A stretch of DNA of 64,000 bases from Thermocrispum municipale DSM 44069 (lineage in GTDB: Bacteria; Actinomycetota; Actinomycetes; Mycobacteriales; Pseudonocardiaceae), in assembly GCF_000427825.1 (NCBI RefSeq), contig NZ_ATYT01000012.1, forward strand, positions 48,342 to 112,341. Direction: 5' to 3'. The translations under genes and the position numbers were made by a program. Under the pieces are notes generated by a model. That model did no database searches. It had not been told where the DNA came from and worked only from the letters and a program-made list of their open reading frames with translations. Of this stretch, positions 27,242 through 35,978 are shown in pieces. Each line of letters begins with the position of its first letter. The stretch's first letter is position 1.

Positions 27242-27970
27242 TCACGCGGCGACGGTCACCGGAACGGATGCTGCGTAGCGCGCCAGAACGACGTGTGCGA
27301 CCCAGGGGTGCGCGCCGAGCGGCTCGGCGATCGCGACGCCGTCCGCGGTTTGCCTGGCCTGCTTCGCGACCCGGTCGAGCAGGAGCCCGGGGGCCAGGAA
27401 CCACGGCGCGATCACCACACCGGCGGCCCCATCTGCGCGCAGCCGAGCGACGGCCGACTGCACTGACGGATCGCAGGTCGCAAAAGCGTGCGCGACCTGC
27501 GGAAACAGGCCGCGTGCCCGCCAGCTGTCGGCGATCCGGGCCACGGCTGCATTAGCTTTCGCGTGACTGGAGCCGACCCCGGCCAGGACCACGCCGACCT
27601 GCCCGGTGCCGAGCTCGGCGACGCGCATCGCGGCCAGTCGCTGCAACAGCGGATCGGGGCCGAGCACGTCGGTCACGCTGACGGCCAACCCCGGATTCCG
27701 CTCGGTGGCCTGGGTGATCAACGCAGGCAGGTCCACGCGCGCGTGGAACGCCGCACCGAGCAACAGCGGGACCACCACGACCGTGGAGTGTCCTCGCGCG
27801 TGGAGGTTCGCGAGAGCGTCCGGAACCGACGGCTCGCTGAGGTCCAGGAACGCCGTCTCCACGACCACGTCACCGGCCTGCTCGCGCACCGCGGCGGCCA
27901 GCTGCCGCACGGTGGCGGCCGACCGTGGATCTCGGCTGCCGTGCGCAACCAGGAGCAGCGGCGGGCTCAC
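27242..27970 (-). CDS. Sirohydrochlorin chelatase (CbiX/SirB-like)
   Basis: 242 aa with two CbiX repeats: LLLVAHGSRDPRSA with the metal-site His near residue 10, VVVVPLLLGAAFHARVDLP with a second His, and a second-half APWFLAPGLLLDRV. It inserts iron into sirohydrochlorin to make siroheme, the cofactor of the sulfite reductase encoded at the head of this operon. Its GTG overlaps the cysN stop by 4 bases. The syntenic mycobacterial gene is annotated as a ferrochelatase (Che1). Confidence 0.85.
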   Translation of the reverse strand: MSPPLLLVAHGSRDPRSAATVRQLAAAVREQAGDVVVETAFLDLSEPSVPDALANLHARGHSTVVVVPLLLGAAFHARVDLPALITQATERNPGLAVSVTDVLGPDPLLQRLAAMRVAELGTGQVGVVLAGVGSSHAKANAAVARIADSWRARGLFPQVAHAFATCDPSVQSAVARLRADGAAGVVIAPWFLAPGLLLDRVAKQARQTADGVAIAEPLGAHPWVAHVVLARYAASVPVTVAA

Positions 27971-29247
27971 ACCGAGACCTCGAGCGACGGCAGTGGCGCC
28001 CCGATCAAGCCGGCCGCGAGCGTGTCGCCCGACGGTGGATCGATCACCAAGAACGCGCCGTTGCGGTGCGTCGTGGCGTAGTCGTCGACCGGCAGCGGCT
28101 CGGCGGTGCGGATCTCCACCTGGCCGATGTCGTTGAGCCGCAGCGTGTCCGGTGCCTCGACCGTGGCCAACCGCTGCTCGTCGAATCGGGTGGCCAGCCG
28201 CTCCACGAACGCCTGCACGGTCTTCGTCCCGTGTTTGACGAGCACCCGCGCTCCCGCGGTCAAAGGCTTCTCGGCCAGCCAGCACAGCGTGGCGGAGAAC
28301 TCGTCGGTCACGCGGGGCTGGTCGTCCACCGCGGTGATCAGGTCACCCCGCGCGATGTCCAGGTCGTCGGCCAGCACCAGGGTCACCGACAGTCCGGCTC
28401 CTGCCTCGGGCAGCGGGCCGTCGGCGGTGTCGATCCGTTCCACCCGCGAGCGCAGGCCGCTGGGCTGCACGACCACCTCGTCACCGGGTCGCACGGTGCC
28501 CGAGGCGACCTGGCCTGCGTAGCCGCGGTAGTCCGGATGTTCCGGCGTACGGGGACGGATGACGTACTGGACCGGGAAGCGCAGCGGCTCGTCGTGCGGG
28601 TCATCCGCCACCGGCACCGTCTCCAGGTGTTCGAGCAGCGCGGGACCGCGGTACCACGGGGTCCGCTCGGAACGCTCGACCACGTTGTCGCCGTGCAGGG
28701 CCGAGACGGGAATCGCCTGGACCTCGTCCGGCGCATAGCCGAGTGCCGTGGCGTGCGCGGTGAACTCGTCAGCGATCGTGGTGAACGTCGCCTCGTCGAA
28801 GTCGACCAGGTCGATCTTGTTCACCGCGAGCACCAGCCGCCGGACGCCGAGCAACGCCAGCACGGCGGCGTGGCGGCGGGTCTGCTCGATGACGCCATTG
28901 CGCGCGTCGACCAGCAGGATGGCCAGCTGCGCCGTCGACGCGCCGGTCACCGTGTTGCGGGTGTACTGCACGTGGCCGGGAGTGTCGGCCAGCACGAACG
29001 TTCGCTTCGGGGTGGCGAAATAGCGGTACGCCACGTCGATGGTGATGCCCTGCTCACGCTCGCTGCGCAGTCCGTCGACCAGCAGGGACAAATCCGGTGT
29101 GGACAACCCTCGGTCGACCGACGCACGGGTGACCGCGTCCAGCTGGTCGGCCAGCACCGACTTGGTGTCGTAGAGCAAGCGTCCGACCAGCGTCGACTTG
29201 CCGTCGTCGACCGAGCCGGCGGTCGCCAGCCGTAGCAAAGAAGTCAC
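27967..29247 (-). CDS. cysN: Sulfate adenylyltransferase large subunit
   Basis: GTPase subunit of ATP sulfurylase, 426 aa. G1 GSVDDGKSTL, G3 DTPGHVQYTRN, G4 AVNKIDLVD, then EF-Tu-like beta-barrels. No CysC (APS kinase) fusion follows, consistent with direct APS reduction by the CysH here. GTG 29247 begins MTSLLRLATAGSVDDGK. The stop overlaps the chelatase start. Confidence 0.96.
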   Translation of the reverse strand: MTSLLRLATAGSVDDGKSTLVGRLLYDTKSVLADQLDAVTRASVDRGLSTPDLSLLVDGLRSEREQGITIDVAYRYFATPKRTFVLADTPGHVQYTRNTVTGASTAQLAILLVDARNGVIEQTRRHAAVLALLGVRRLVLAVNKIDLVDFDEATFTTIADEFTAHATALGYAPDEVQAIPVSALHGDNVVERSERTPWYRGPALLEHLETVPVADDPHDEPLRFPVQYVIRPRTPEHPDYRGYAGQVASGTVRPGDEVVVQPSGLRSRVERIDTADGPLPEAGAGLSVTLVLADDLDIARGDLITAVDDQPRVTDEFSATLCWLAEKPLTAGARVLVKHGTKTVQAFVERLATRFDEQRLATVEAPDTLRLNDIGQVEIRTAEPLPVDDYATTHRNGAFLVIDPPSGDTLAAGLIGAPLPSLEVSV

Positions 29248-29249
29248 GA

Positions 29250-30191
29250 TCAGAAATACCCCTCGCGCTTGCGGTCCTCCATCGCGGCTTCGGACAGTCG
29301 GTCGTCGGCCCTGGTCGCCCCACGCTCGGTCAGGCGGGACGCGGACACCTCCGCGATGACGTCCTCGACGGTGGTGGCACGGGATTCCACGGCGCCGGTG
29401 CACGAGCCGTCGCCGACCGTGCGGTAGCGCACCATCTTGCGGACGACCTCCTCGCCGTCCCGCGGCCCGCCCCACGGACCCGCGGTCAGCCACATGCCGT
29501 CGCGGCGAAACACCTCGCGCTCGTGCGCGTAATAGATGGACGGCAGCTCGATGTCCTCCCTGGCGATGTAGTGCCACACATCGGCCTCGGTCCAGTTCGA
29601 CAGCGGGAACACCCGCACGTGCTCGCCGGGCTTGTGCCTGCCGTTGTAGAGGTTCCACAGCTCGGGCCGCTGCCTGCGCGGCTCCCACTGGCCGAACGCG
29701 TTGCGCAGGCTGAAAATGCGCTCCTTGGCGCGAGCTCGCTCCTCGTCCCGGCGGCCGCCACCGAAGACGGCGTCGAAGCGGTGCTCGGCGATGGTGTCCA
29801 GCAGCGGGACGGTCTGCAGCGGGTTACGGGTGCCGTCCGGCCGCTCGTGCACCTTGCCTTCGTCGATCCACTTCTGCACCTCGGCCACGATCAGCCGCAA
29901 GTTGTGCTTGGCGACCATCTTGTCCCGGAACTCCAGCACCTCGGGGAAGTTGTGCCCGGTGTCGACGTGCAGCAGCGGGAACGGCACCGGCGCCGGCCAG
30001 AACGCCTTGACCGCGAGATGCAGCAGCAGCGTGGAGTCCTTGCCACCGGAGAACAGGATCACCGGACGGTCGAACTCGCCCGCCACCTCGCGCATGATGT
30101 GGATGGCCTCCGACTCCAGCGCGGCCAAGTGGTCACGCGCCGCCGGAGCGCCCGTGTCGCCTGCCTGAGCTCGGGAAATGACTGCGGTCAT
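29250..30191 (-). CDS. cysD: Sulfate adenylyltransferase small subunit
   Basis: Adenylates sulfate to APS with CysN. The 313-aa PP-loop enzyme has ILFSGGKDSTLLLHLA and the downstream FGGGRRDEERARAKERIFS and DVWHYIAREDIELPSIYYAHER motifs. It starts at ATG 30191 directly after cysH; only 2 bases separate it from cysN. Confidence 0.97.
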   Translation of the reverse strand: MTAVISRAQAGDTGAPAARDHLAALESEAIHIMREVAGEFDRPVILFSGGKDSTLLLHLAVKAFWPAPVPFPLLHVDTGHNFPEVLEFRDKMVAKHNLRLIVAEVQKWIDEGKVHERPDGTRNPLQTVPLLDTIAEHRFDAVFGGGRRDEERARAKERIFSLRNAFGQWEPRRQRPELWNLYNGRHKPGEHVRVFPLSNWTEADVWHYIAREDIELPSIYYAHEREVFRRDGMWLTAGPWGGPRDGEEVVRKMVRYRTVGDGSCTGAVESRATTVEDVIAEVSASRLTERGATRADDRLSEAAMEDRKREGYF

Positions 30192-30199
30192 GGCTCTCC

Positions 30200-30898
30200 C
30201 TATCCGTGCAAGCCGCACTCGGTCTTGTTCCGGCCCGCCCAGCGGCCGCTGCGCGGGTCGGCGCCGGGAGCGACCTTCGCCGTGCACGGCGCGCAGCCGA
30301 TGGACAGATAACCCGCGGACACCAGCGGGTTCTGCAGGATGCCGTTGGTGGTCAGGTAGTCGTTGAATTCCTCGTCCGACCACGGCGCGATCGGGTTGAT
30401 CTTGACCAGGCCGTTGCGCTCGTCCCACTGCACGATGGGGGTGTTCGCCCTGGTCGGGGCGTCGACGCGACGGACGCCGGTGACCCACGCGTCGTAGTTG
30501 GCCAGCGTGCGGCGCAGCGGCACGACCTTGCGCAGGTGGCAGCAGCGGTTCGGGTCGGTCGCGAACAGCTGCCCGAACTCGGCTTCCTGCTCGGCCACCG
30601 ACTGCTCCGCCTCGGCGTTGACGATGCGCACCTGCGGGTAGACGGTGGCCACCGCGTCGCGGGTGCCGATCGTCTCGGGGAAGTGGTAGCCGGTCTCCAA
30701 GAACAGCACGTCGATGTCCGGCTTCACCGTGGTCGCCAGGTCGATCAGCACCGCGTCCTGCATGTTCGAGGCCACGATCAGCCGGTCGCCGAACTGCTCG
30801 ACCGCCCAGGTCAGCGCCTCGATGGCGGTCGCGTCGGCCAGCTCCACCTCGGCGCGCTCGGCCAGCGCGCGGTACTTCTGAGCCGTCGAGGCGGTCAT
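30200..30898 (-). CDS. cysH: Adenylyl-sulfate (APS) reductase
   Basis: 232 aa. It reduces APS to sulfite with thioredoxin. The CC pair in NRCCHLRKV and the C-x2-C in SIGCAPCTAKV are the four ligands of the [4Fe-4S] cluster that marks APS, not PAPS, reductases. The catalytic Cys is in ECGLHG at the C-terminus. ATG 30898 overlaps the preceding stop. The absence of cysC in the operon agrees with APS as substrate. Confidence 0.95.
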   Translation of the reverse strand: MTASTAQKYRALAERAEVELADATAIEALTWAVEQFGDRLIVASNMQDAVLIDLATTVKPDIDVLFLETGYHFPETIGTRDAVATVYPQVRIVNAEAEQSVAEQEAEFGQLFATDPNRCCHLRKVVPLRRTLANYDAWVTGVRRVDAPTRANTPIVQWDERNGLVKINPIAPWSDEEFNDYLTTNGILQNPLVSAGYLSIGCAPCTAKVAPGADPRSGRWAGRNKTECGLHG

Positions 30899-31074
30899 GA
30901 CCGCACCACCTCGCGGGTGTCGGCGAAATTCAGGCCGAGCATCTTGACCCGGAAGACCCGCCGACAGCCGGTGCACAGCCACGCGGCATGGGACCCGGTG
31001 GCGTCGTCCACGTGCGGCCGCAGGTCCTCGTCGGCGCAGTACGGGCAGTAGAAGGGAGTTGCTCGTTCGCTCAT
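30895..31074 (-). CDS. Small double-CxxC zinc-ribbon protein of the cys operon
   Basis: 59 aa between sirA and cysH, overlapping both (ATGA with sirA at 31071-31074 and with cysH at 30895-30898). Two cysteine pairs, FYCPYCADE and WLCTGCRRVF, form a likely zinc ribbon. The tight coupling shows it is a real gene and probably works with sulfite reductase or APS reductase. I cannot name a function. Confidence 0.82.
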   Translation of the reverse strand: MSERATPFYCPYCADEDLRPHVDDATGSHAAWLCTGCRRVFRVKMLGLNFADTREVVRS

Positions 31075-32747
31075 CGCAGGTCGGCCTCCTCGGCGCGCGC
31101 CACCCACTGGGCGAACCGCTCGCCGTCGTGACGTTGGTCGATGAATCTGCGCACCACCCGCTCGATGTAGTCGCCCAGCTCGGCGCTGGTGACCTTGTGT
31201 GCGCGCAGCTTGCGGCCGAACCCGGCGTCCAGCCCGAGGCCGCCACCCAGGTGCACCTGGAAGCCCTCGACCTGGTTGCCCGACTCGTCGGTGACGATCT
31301 GGCCCTTCAGGCCGATGTCGGCGGTCTGGATCCGGGCGCACGAGTTCGGACAGCCGTTGAGGTGGATCGACAACGGGGTGGTGATGCCGTCGGTGAGGTC
31401 GGCCAGCCGCTTCTCCAGCTCGGCGACCAGGTCCTTGGCCCTGGCCTTGGTCTCGACGATGGCCAGCTTGCAGTATTCGATGCCGGTGCAGGCCATCACG
31501 CCGCGTCGCCACGGGGTCGGCTCGGTCTCCAGGCCCAGGTCGGTCAGTTCCCGCTGCAGCCCGGCGACCTCGGACTCGGCGACGTCGAGCACGAGCAGCT
31601 TCTGCAACGGAGTGAGCCGCACGCGGTGCGACCCGGCTCGCTCGGCGGCCTTGGCGACGCCGATCAGCGTGGTGCCGGAGACCCGGCCGGCGATCGGCGA
31701 GGCGCCGACGTAGAACTTGCCGTCCTTCTGGGCGTGCACCCCCACGTGGTCGACCTGCTTGTCCGGTACCGGGGGAGCGGGCCCGTCGACCAGCCTGCGG
31801 TGCAGGTACTCGTTCTCCAGCACCTCGCGGAATCGTTCCGGCCCCCAGTCCTTGACCAGGAACTTCAACCGGGCCCGGTGCCGCAGCCTGCGGTAGCCGT
31901 AGTCGCGGAACACGCTCGTGACACCCGCCCACACCTCGCCGACTTCGGCGCGCGGGACCCAGACGCCGAGCCGCTGGGCCAGCATCGGATTGGTGGACAA
32001 CCCGCCGCCGACCCACAGGTCGAAGCCCGGTCCGTGCTCGGGGTGCACGACACCGATGAAGGCCACGTCGTGGATCTCGTGCGCGACATCGGGCAGGCCG
32101 GAGATGGCCGACTTGAACTTGCGCGGCAGGTTGGCGAACTCCGGGTCGCCGATGTAGCGCTGCCGGATGTCCTGGATCGCCGGCGTGGGGTCGATCACCT
32201 CGTCCGCGGCGATGCCGGCCACGGGCGATCCGAGAATCACGCGCGGACAGTCACCACAGGCTTCCGTGGTGGTCAGTCCCACCGACTCCAGCTTCTCCCA
32301 GATCGTCGGCACGTCCTCGATGCGGACCCAGTGGTACTGGATGTTCTGCCGGTCAGTGATGTCGGCGGTGTCCCTGGCGTAGGTGTGCGACACCTCGCCG
32401 ATGACGCGCAGCTGCTCGGTGGTGAGCGCACCGCCGTCCACGCGCACCCGCATCATGAAGTACTTGTCGTCCAGTTCCTCCGGCTCCAACGTGGCCGTGC
32501 GGCCGCCGTCGATGCCCGGCTTGCGCTGGGTGTAGAGCCCGTACCAGCGGAACCGCGCCCGCAGGTCGCCCGGGTCGATCCGGTCGAACCCGACGTGCGC
32601 GTAGATGTTCTCGATCCGCGCACGGACGTTGAGCGGGTTGTCGTCCTTCTTGCCTTGCTCGTTCTTGTTCAGCGGCTCGCGGTATCCGAGCGCCCATTGC
32701 CCTTCTCCGCGCCCCTTGCGCGGGCGGGTCTTGGCTGGTGTGGACAA
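31071..32747 (-). CDS. sirA: Assimilatory sulfite reductase (ferredoxin type)
   Basis: 558 aa. It reduces sulfite to sulfide with siroheme and [4Fe-4S]. The four cluster cysteines are C420, C426 (ACTGIEYCK) and C466, C470 (NGCPNSC). The start is TTG 32747: a GGAGG lies 7 bases upstream and no better in-frame start exists. The homologous mycobacterial NirA/SirA has the same place next to cysH. Controlled by the leader region at 32818-32904. Confidence 0.94.
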   Translation of the reverse strand: MSTPAKTRPRKGRGEGQWALGYREPLNKNEQGKKDDNPLNVRARIENIYAHVGFDRIDPGDLRARFRWYGLYTQRKPGIDGGRTATLEPEELDDKYFMMRVRVDGGALTTEQLRVIGEVSHTYARDTADITDRQNIQYHWVRIEDVPTIWEKLESVGLTTTEACGDCPRVILGSPVAGIAADEVIDPTPAIQDIRQRYIGDPEFANLPRKFKSAISGLPDVAHEIHDVAFIGVVHPEHGPGFDLWVGGGLSTNPMLAQRLGVWVPRAEVGEVWAGVTSVFRDYGYRRLRHRARLKFLVKDWGPERFREVLENEYLHRRLVDGPAPPVPDKQVDHVGVHAQKDGKFYVGASPIAGRVSGTTLIGVAKAAERAGSHRVRLTPLQKLLVLDVAESEVAGLQRELTDLGLETEPTPWRRGVMACTGIEYCKLAIVETKARAKDLVAELEKRLADLTDGITTPLSIHLNGCPNSCARIQTADIGLKGQIVTDESGNQVEGFQVHLGGGLGLDAGFGRKLRAHKVTSAELGDYIERVVRRFIDQRHDGERFAQWVARAEEADLR

Positions 32748-32817
32748 GGGTTTCCTCCGGGTCGCGGGTAGGTGCGCAGGGGTCAGCGCCCAGTCGGGGC
32801 GATCGACGGTGAACGCG

Positions 32818-32904
32818 TCAGCTGGCCGGACGGCACAGCGCGCTGGCCACCCGGAGAAGGTCGACGTGCCGCCTGCTGACCAGAAGAACCGCGGCTGACG
32901 TCAT
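32818..32904 (-). CDS. Cys-operon leader peptide, 28 codons
   Basis: A 28-codon ORF 70 bases upstream of sirA begins ATG 32904 and ends TGA 32818. Residues 8-18 read LVSRRHVDLLR, followed by a Ser-Ala-Leu-Cys-Arg-Pro end. This SRRHVDL...C pattern is the short leader peptide found before actinobacterial cysteine/sulfur operons. CAGTCT ends 7 bases before the ATG, so it may be leaderless. The single near-terminal Cys codon suggests attenuation by cysteine supply, as shown for mycobacterial Cys-rich leaders; here that is inference. Confidence 0.72.
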   Translation of the reverse strand: MTSAAVLLVSRRHVDLLRVASALCRPAS

Positions 32905-33042
32905 GCTGGTCAGACTGCCACCGGCCCACCTGCTGATCTATTCCGTTCAGATCGTGAGATGAACTCTCGGCTAAATCTTTCGCATCTGCGCCCGATGCAA
33001 GCCCGCGGTGGGACGCGGCTGCCGGGCGAGGACACTGGTGAC

Positions 33043-34266
33043 GTGCCCGCTCTACCCGAAGGTGAACCCGCTCCGCGTGACGGCGCCTTGCCGGCCGCCG
33101 CCCTGGAGTCGCTGGGTGAGCGGCCGTTCGGCGTGTACGTGCACGTGCCGTTCTGCGCGACGCGGTGCGGCTACTGCGACTTCAACACCTACACGCCCGG
33201 CGAGCTGGGCTCATCGGCGTCTCCGCAATCGTGGCTCGAGGGTCTTCGACGTGAGCTCGACCTCGCCGCGAAGGTGCTGGGCGACGCGCCGGAGGCCGAG
33301 ACGGTCTTCGTCGGTGGCGGCACGCCCTCCTTGCTGGGCGCCCAAGGGTTGGCCGACGTGCTCCAGGCGGTGCGCGACGCCTTCGGTCTGGCCCCCGGTG
33401 CGGAAGTCACGACCGAGTCGAATCCCGAGTCGACGTCGCCGGAGTTCTTCGCCGGACTGCTCGAGGCGGGCTTCACGCGCGTGTCGCTGGGCATGCAGTC
33501 GGCCGTTCCCCACGTCCTGCGCGTGCTCGACCGCGTGCACACACCGGGCAGACCGATCGCGGCGGCGCGGGAGGCGCTGGCGGCCGGTTTCGCGCACGTC
33601 AACCTCGACCTGATCTACGGAACGCCGGGGGAAGGGCCGGACGATCTCCGCGCGTCGCTGGATGCCGTGGGTGAGGCGATCGCCGACGGCGTCGATCACA
33701 TCTCGGCGTACGCGCTGATCGTGGAAGACGGCACGGCGATGGCCCGCAAAGTCCGATCGGGGCAGATCCCGTCGCCGGACGACGACGTGCTCGCGACCGA
33801 CTACGAAGTCGTCGACGACTACTTGAGCGGGCTCGGGCTCACCTGGTACGAGGTGTCCAACTGGGCCAGTTCCCCCGAGGCACAGTGCAGGCACAACCTG
33901 GGCTACTGGCTCAACGGCGACTGGTGGGGCGCAGGCCCGGGAGCGCACAGCCATGTCGGCGGCGTCCGCTGGTGGAACGTCAAGCATCCCGCCCGCTACG
34001 CCGAGCGTCTGAGCGCCGGTGTCTCGCCGGCCGCGGGCCGCGAGGTACTCACCGAGCAGGACCGGCACGTCGAGCGCGTCATGCTCGAGCTGCGGCTTTC
34101 CCGCGGCCTGCCGCTCGACGCACTTGACGAGACCGGCCGCAAGGCCGGCGAGGAGGCGGTGTCCGACGGCCTGCTCGAGCCGGGGGAGTGGGCTGCCGGG
34201 CGAGCCGTGCTGACCTTGCGTGGTCGTCTGCTGGCTGACGGGGTGGTTCGGCGACTGCTCGGCTAG
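33043..34266 (+). CDS. hemW: Heme chaperone HemW (radical SAM, HemN-like)
   Basis: 407 aa. The radical-SAM motif is CATRCGYCDF (C-x3-C-x2-C), preceded by FGVYVHVPF, with the HemW pattern GGGTPSLL and the HemN C-terminal domain. HemW-type proteins lack the N-terminal extension of coproporphyrinogen III dehydrogenases and bind heme. GTG 33043 is chosen; ATG 32959 would add 28 non-conserved residues. Its stop abuts the convergent gene's stop at 34267. Confidence 0.9.
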   Translation: MPALPEGEPAPRDGALPAAALESLGERPFGVYVHVPFCATRCGYCDFNTYTPGELGSSASPQSWLEGLRRELDLAAKVLGDAPEAETVFVGGGTPSLLGAQGLADVLQAVRDAFGLAPGAEVTTESNPESTSPEFFAGLLEAGFTRVSLGMQSAVPHVLRVLDRVHTPGRPIAAAREALAAGFAHVNLDLIYGTPGEGPDDLRASLDAVGEAIADGVDHISAYALIVEDGTAMARKVRSGQIPSPDDDVLATDYEVVDDYLSGLGLTWYEVSNWASSPEAQCRHNLGYWLNGDWWGAGPGAHSHVGGVRWWNVKHPARYAERLSAGVSPAAGREVLTEQDRHVERVMLELRLSRGLPLDALDETGRKAGEEAVSDGLLEPGEWAAGRAVLTLRGRLLADGVVRRLLG

Positions 34267-35034
34267 CTACGGCCCGGCCACCGGGTGCAGCAGTGCCACG
34301 CAGACGCCTGGCTGCGCGTCGTCGACATCCGGAAGCGTCGACTGCAGCTCGTCGGCCAACTGACCTGGGTCGACGGATGGCTCGGCGATGACCTCGAGTG
34401 AAGCGGGCACGTCATCCGGGCCGAGCGCCACGCCGTCCTCGCCGAGCACTTCCTGCGCGGTCCGCCACGCCTGTTCCTTGGTGGTTTCGTGCACCTCGGC
34501 GACCCGACGGTCGTCCCGCAAGGTCTGCGCGGCGGCGAACATCGCTTCGTCCGTAACGAAGGAAAGCGACACCGAGTTTCTGCAGTTCAGCGATCGTGAC
34601 AGCGCCACGAGGGCGGCATCGAACTCGTCCCTGTTCCCCGGGCACTTCACCGGCTCGACGGCCAGCGCCTTGCCGTACTCCTCAGCGAGCACGCCGGCCA
34701 GTTCGCCTTTCGGCTCGGCCACGGCGGCGACGTGCACCGCGGCGGCAACGGCCGGTTCGCCGCTCGTCCCGCCCTGCATGCCGTCGGCCAGGTCCGGGTT
34801 GGCGCGCACCAGCCTGCGCAGGGTCTGCTCGCGCGTCTCGGTGCGGACGTCGTCCACGCGGTCGTCCTCGCGCAACCGCTTCGCGGCCGCGCGCATCCCC
34901 GCGTCGTGGGCGAAGTAGAGCGACACCCCGTTGTCGCAGGTCGCGTTCACCGGCTCGGAGCGCGGAACGACCAGCACCGCGACGACGACCGCGGCGGCCA
35001 GCACCCCGGCGCCGATCAGCACCCCCTTCTTCAT
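34267..35034 (-). CDS. Membrane-anchored protein with two FtsX-extracellular-like domains
   Basis: 255 aa. A signal/anchor helix (residues 4-23) is followed by two related ~100-residue modules. Module 1 has VSLYFAHDAGMRAAAKRLREDD (split: VSLYFAHDAGMRAAA, KRLREDDRVDDV) and module 2 VSLSFVTDEAMFAAAQTLRDD with VHETTKEQAW and DDVPASLEVI. This is the FtsX extracellular-domain pattern (beta strand, helix, RV..V strand, K.qA helix, P.S strand). Each module is bracketed by cysteines (C33/C131, C151/C245), perhaps disulfides. There are no permease helices. Function unknown; a cell-wall regulatory or ligand-binding role is inference. Confidence 0.68.
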   Translation of the reverse strand: MKKGVLIGAGVLAAAVVVAVLVVPRSEPVNATCDNGVSLYFAHDAGMRAAAKRLREDDRVDDVRTETREQTLRRLVRANPDLADGMQGGTSGEPAVAAAVHVAAVAEPKGELAGVLAEEYGKALAVEPVKCPGNRDEFDAALVALSRSLNCRNSVSLSFVTDEAMFAAAQTLRDDRRVAEVHETTKEQAWRTAQEVLGEDGVALGPDDVPASLEVIAEPSVDPGQLADELQSTLPDVDDAQPGVCVALLHPVAGP

Positions 35035-35089
35035 TCGCAGGAGTGTGGCACGAGTCCGCGGTTCGCGGGGTGACGTCGTGCGGTCACGG

Positions 35090-35830
35090 TCACGGACGCG
35101 TGATGAGCTCGCGAGCGATCAACTCGACCGTGATCAGGACCGCGATCGCTTGCACGGCAAGCACACCGATCAGCACCAGCAGCTGGGCCGCGCCGGCTTG
35201 TAACGGGCTCGCCCCGCCGAGCAGCACGCCGACATAGGCGCCGGGCAGCGTGACCAAGCCCACCGTCCGGGTCTGGTCGAGGGACGGGATCAGTGCTTCG
35301 GCCGCAGGCTCCCTGGCCACTTCCAGCGCGGCGCCCCGCGGCAGGAAGCCGAGCGCGAGTGCCGCTTCGTACTCCCCGTGCCGGGAGCTGAGCTCGTCCA
35401 GCGCGCGCCGCCCGGCCAGGGTGGTCGCGGTCATCGCGTTGCCGATGAGAATTCCGGCGATCGGGATGACCGCGATGCCCTCGAGCGGAACCAAGCCGCT
35501 GAACAGCACCAACGCCAGCACCGGCACCAAGCCGCACACGATCGGAGCCGCCAGCCAGTACCCCCGGAACGTCCCGGTCACCCGGCGCGACGCCGTCACC
35601 ACGGCCGCTGCGACCATGACCACCACGAACACCGCCCACCAGCCGGTCTCCAGCAGGAACGTGATGATCCCGGACACCACGGCCAGCTGGACCGCGGCGC
35701 GCACGGCGGCCAGCAGCGGGCTGTGCGCGGGGCCCAGGCCACCGGCCGCGGTCACCACTGCGGCGACGGCGACCAGGATCACCAGAACGAGAACAAGCGT
35801 TACGTTGATGGGGATGACGGCTGACGACAC
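35090..35830 (-). CDS. FetB/UPF0014-family ABC permease
   Basis: 246 aa with about seven hydrophobic helices. The FetB signature is seen in PIAGILIGNAMTATTLAGRRALDEL (shown as IAGILIGNAMTATTLAGRR) and TVGLVTLPGAYVGVLLGG. Family members export iron with the ATPase FetA. No ATPase gene is adjacent, so the partner must be elsewhere or absent. GTG 35830 is taken because it puts the first membrane helix at the N-terminus. Confidence 0.87.
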   Translation of the reverse strand: MSSAVIPINVTLVLVLVILVAVAAVVTAAGGLGPAHSPLLAAVRAAVQLAVVSGIITFLLETGWWAVFVVVMVAAAVVTASRRVTGTFRGYWLAAPIVCGLVPVLALVLFSGLVPLEGIAVIPIAGILIGNAMTATTLAGRRALDELSSRHGEYEAALALGFLPRGAALEVAREPAAEALIPSLDQTRTVGLVTLPGAYVGVLLGGASPLQAGAAQLLVLIGVLAVQAIAVLITVELIARELITRP

Positions 35831-35892
35831 GCGCTGAGTCTGCCCGGTCGGAGTCCCGATCGCTCGCACGACCCGCGGGTGGGCGCCCGGCG

Positions 35893-35919
35893 TTAGCACT
35901 TGCAACGTTCGAGCGCCAG
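35893..35919 (+). promoter_or_regulatory. Degenerate CIRCE element before hrcA
   Basis: TTAGCACTT-N9-GAGCGCCAG at 35893-35919. The left half matches CIRCE (TTAGCACTC) in 8 of 9 bases; the right half keeps 6 of 9 of GAGTGCTAA. The spacing of 9 is exact. It lies 60 bases upstream of hrcA, the expected place for HrcA autoregulation. Confidence 0.7.
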
Positions 35920-35978
35920 ATTGGCCGTAAACTGAAGATGTCTCGTCGCTGGGTGGTTTCGAGCCGCAGGAGGTGTCC

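Noticed and set aside
32739..32747. TTGTCCACA on the minus strand at the sirA start
   Set aside because: A single 9-mer inside coding sequence; one or so is expected by chance.
31059..32771. 570-codon plus-strand frame opposite sirA
   Set aside because: Antisense shadow of a high-GC gene; His/Val/Arg/Asp composition and no recognisable domain, while sirA has all cofactor motifs.
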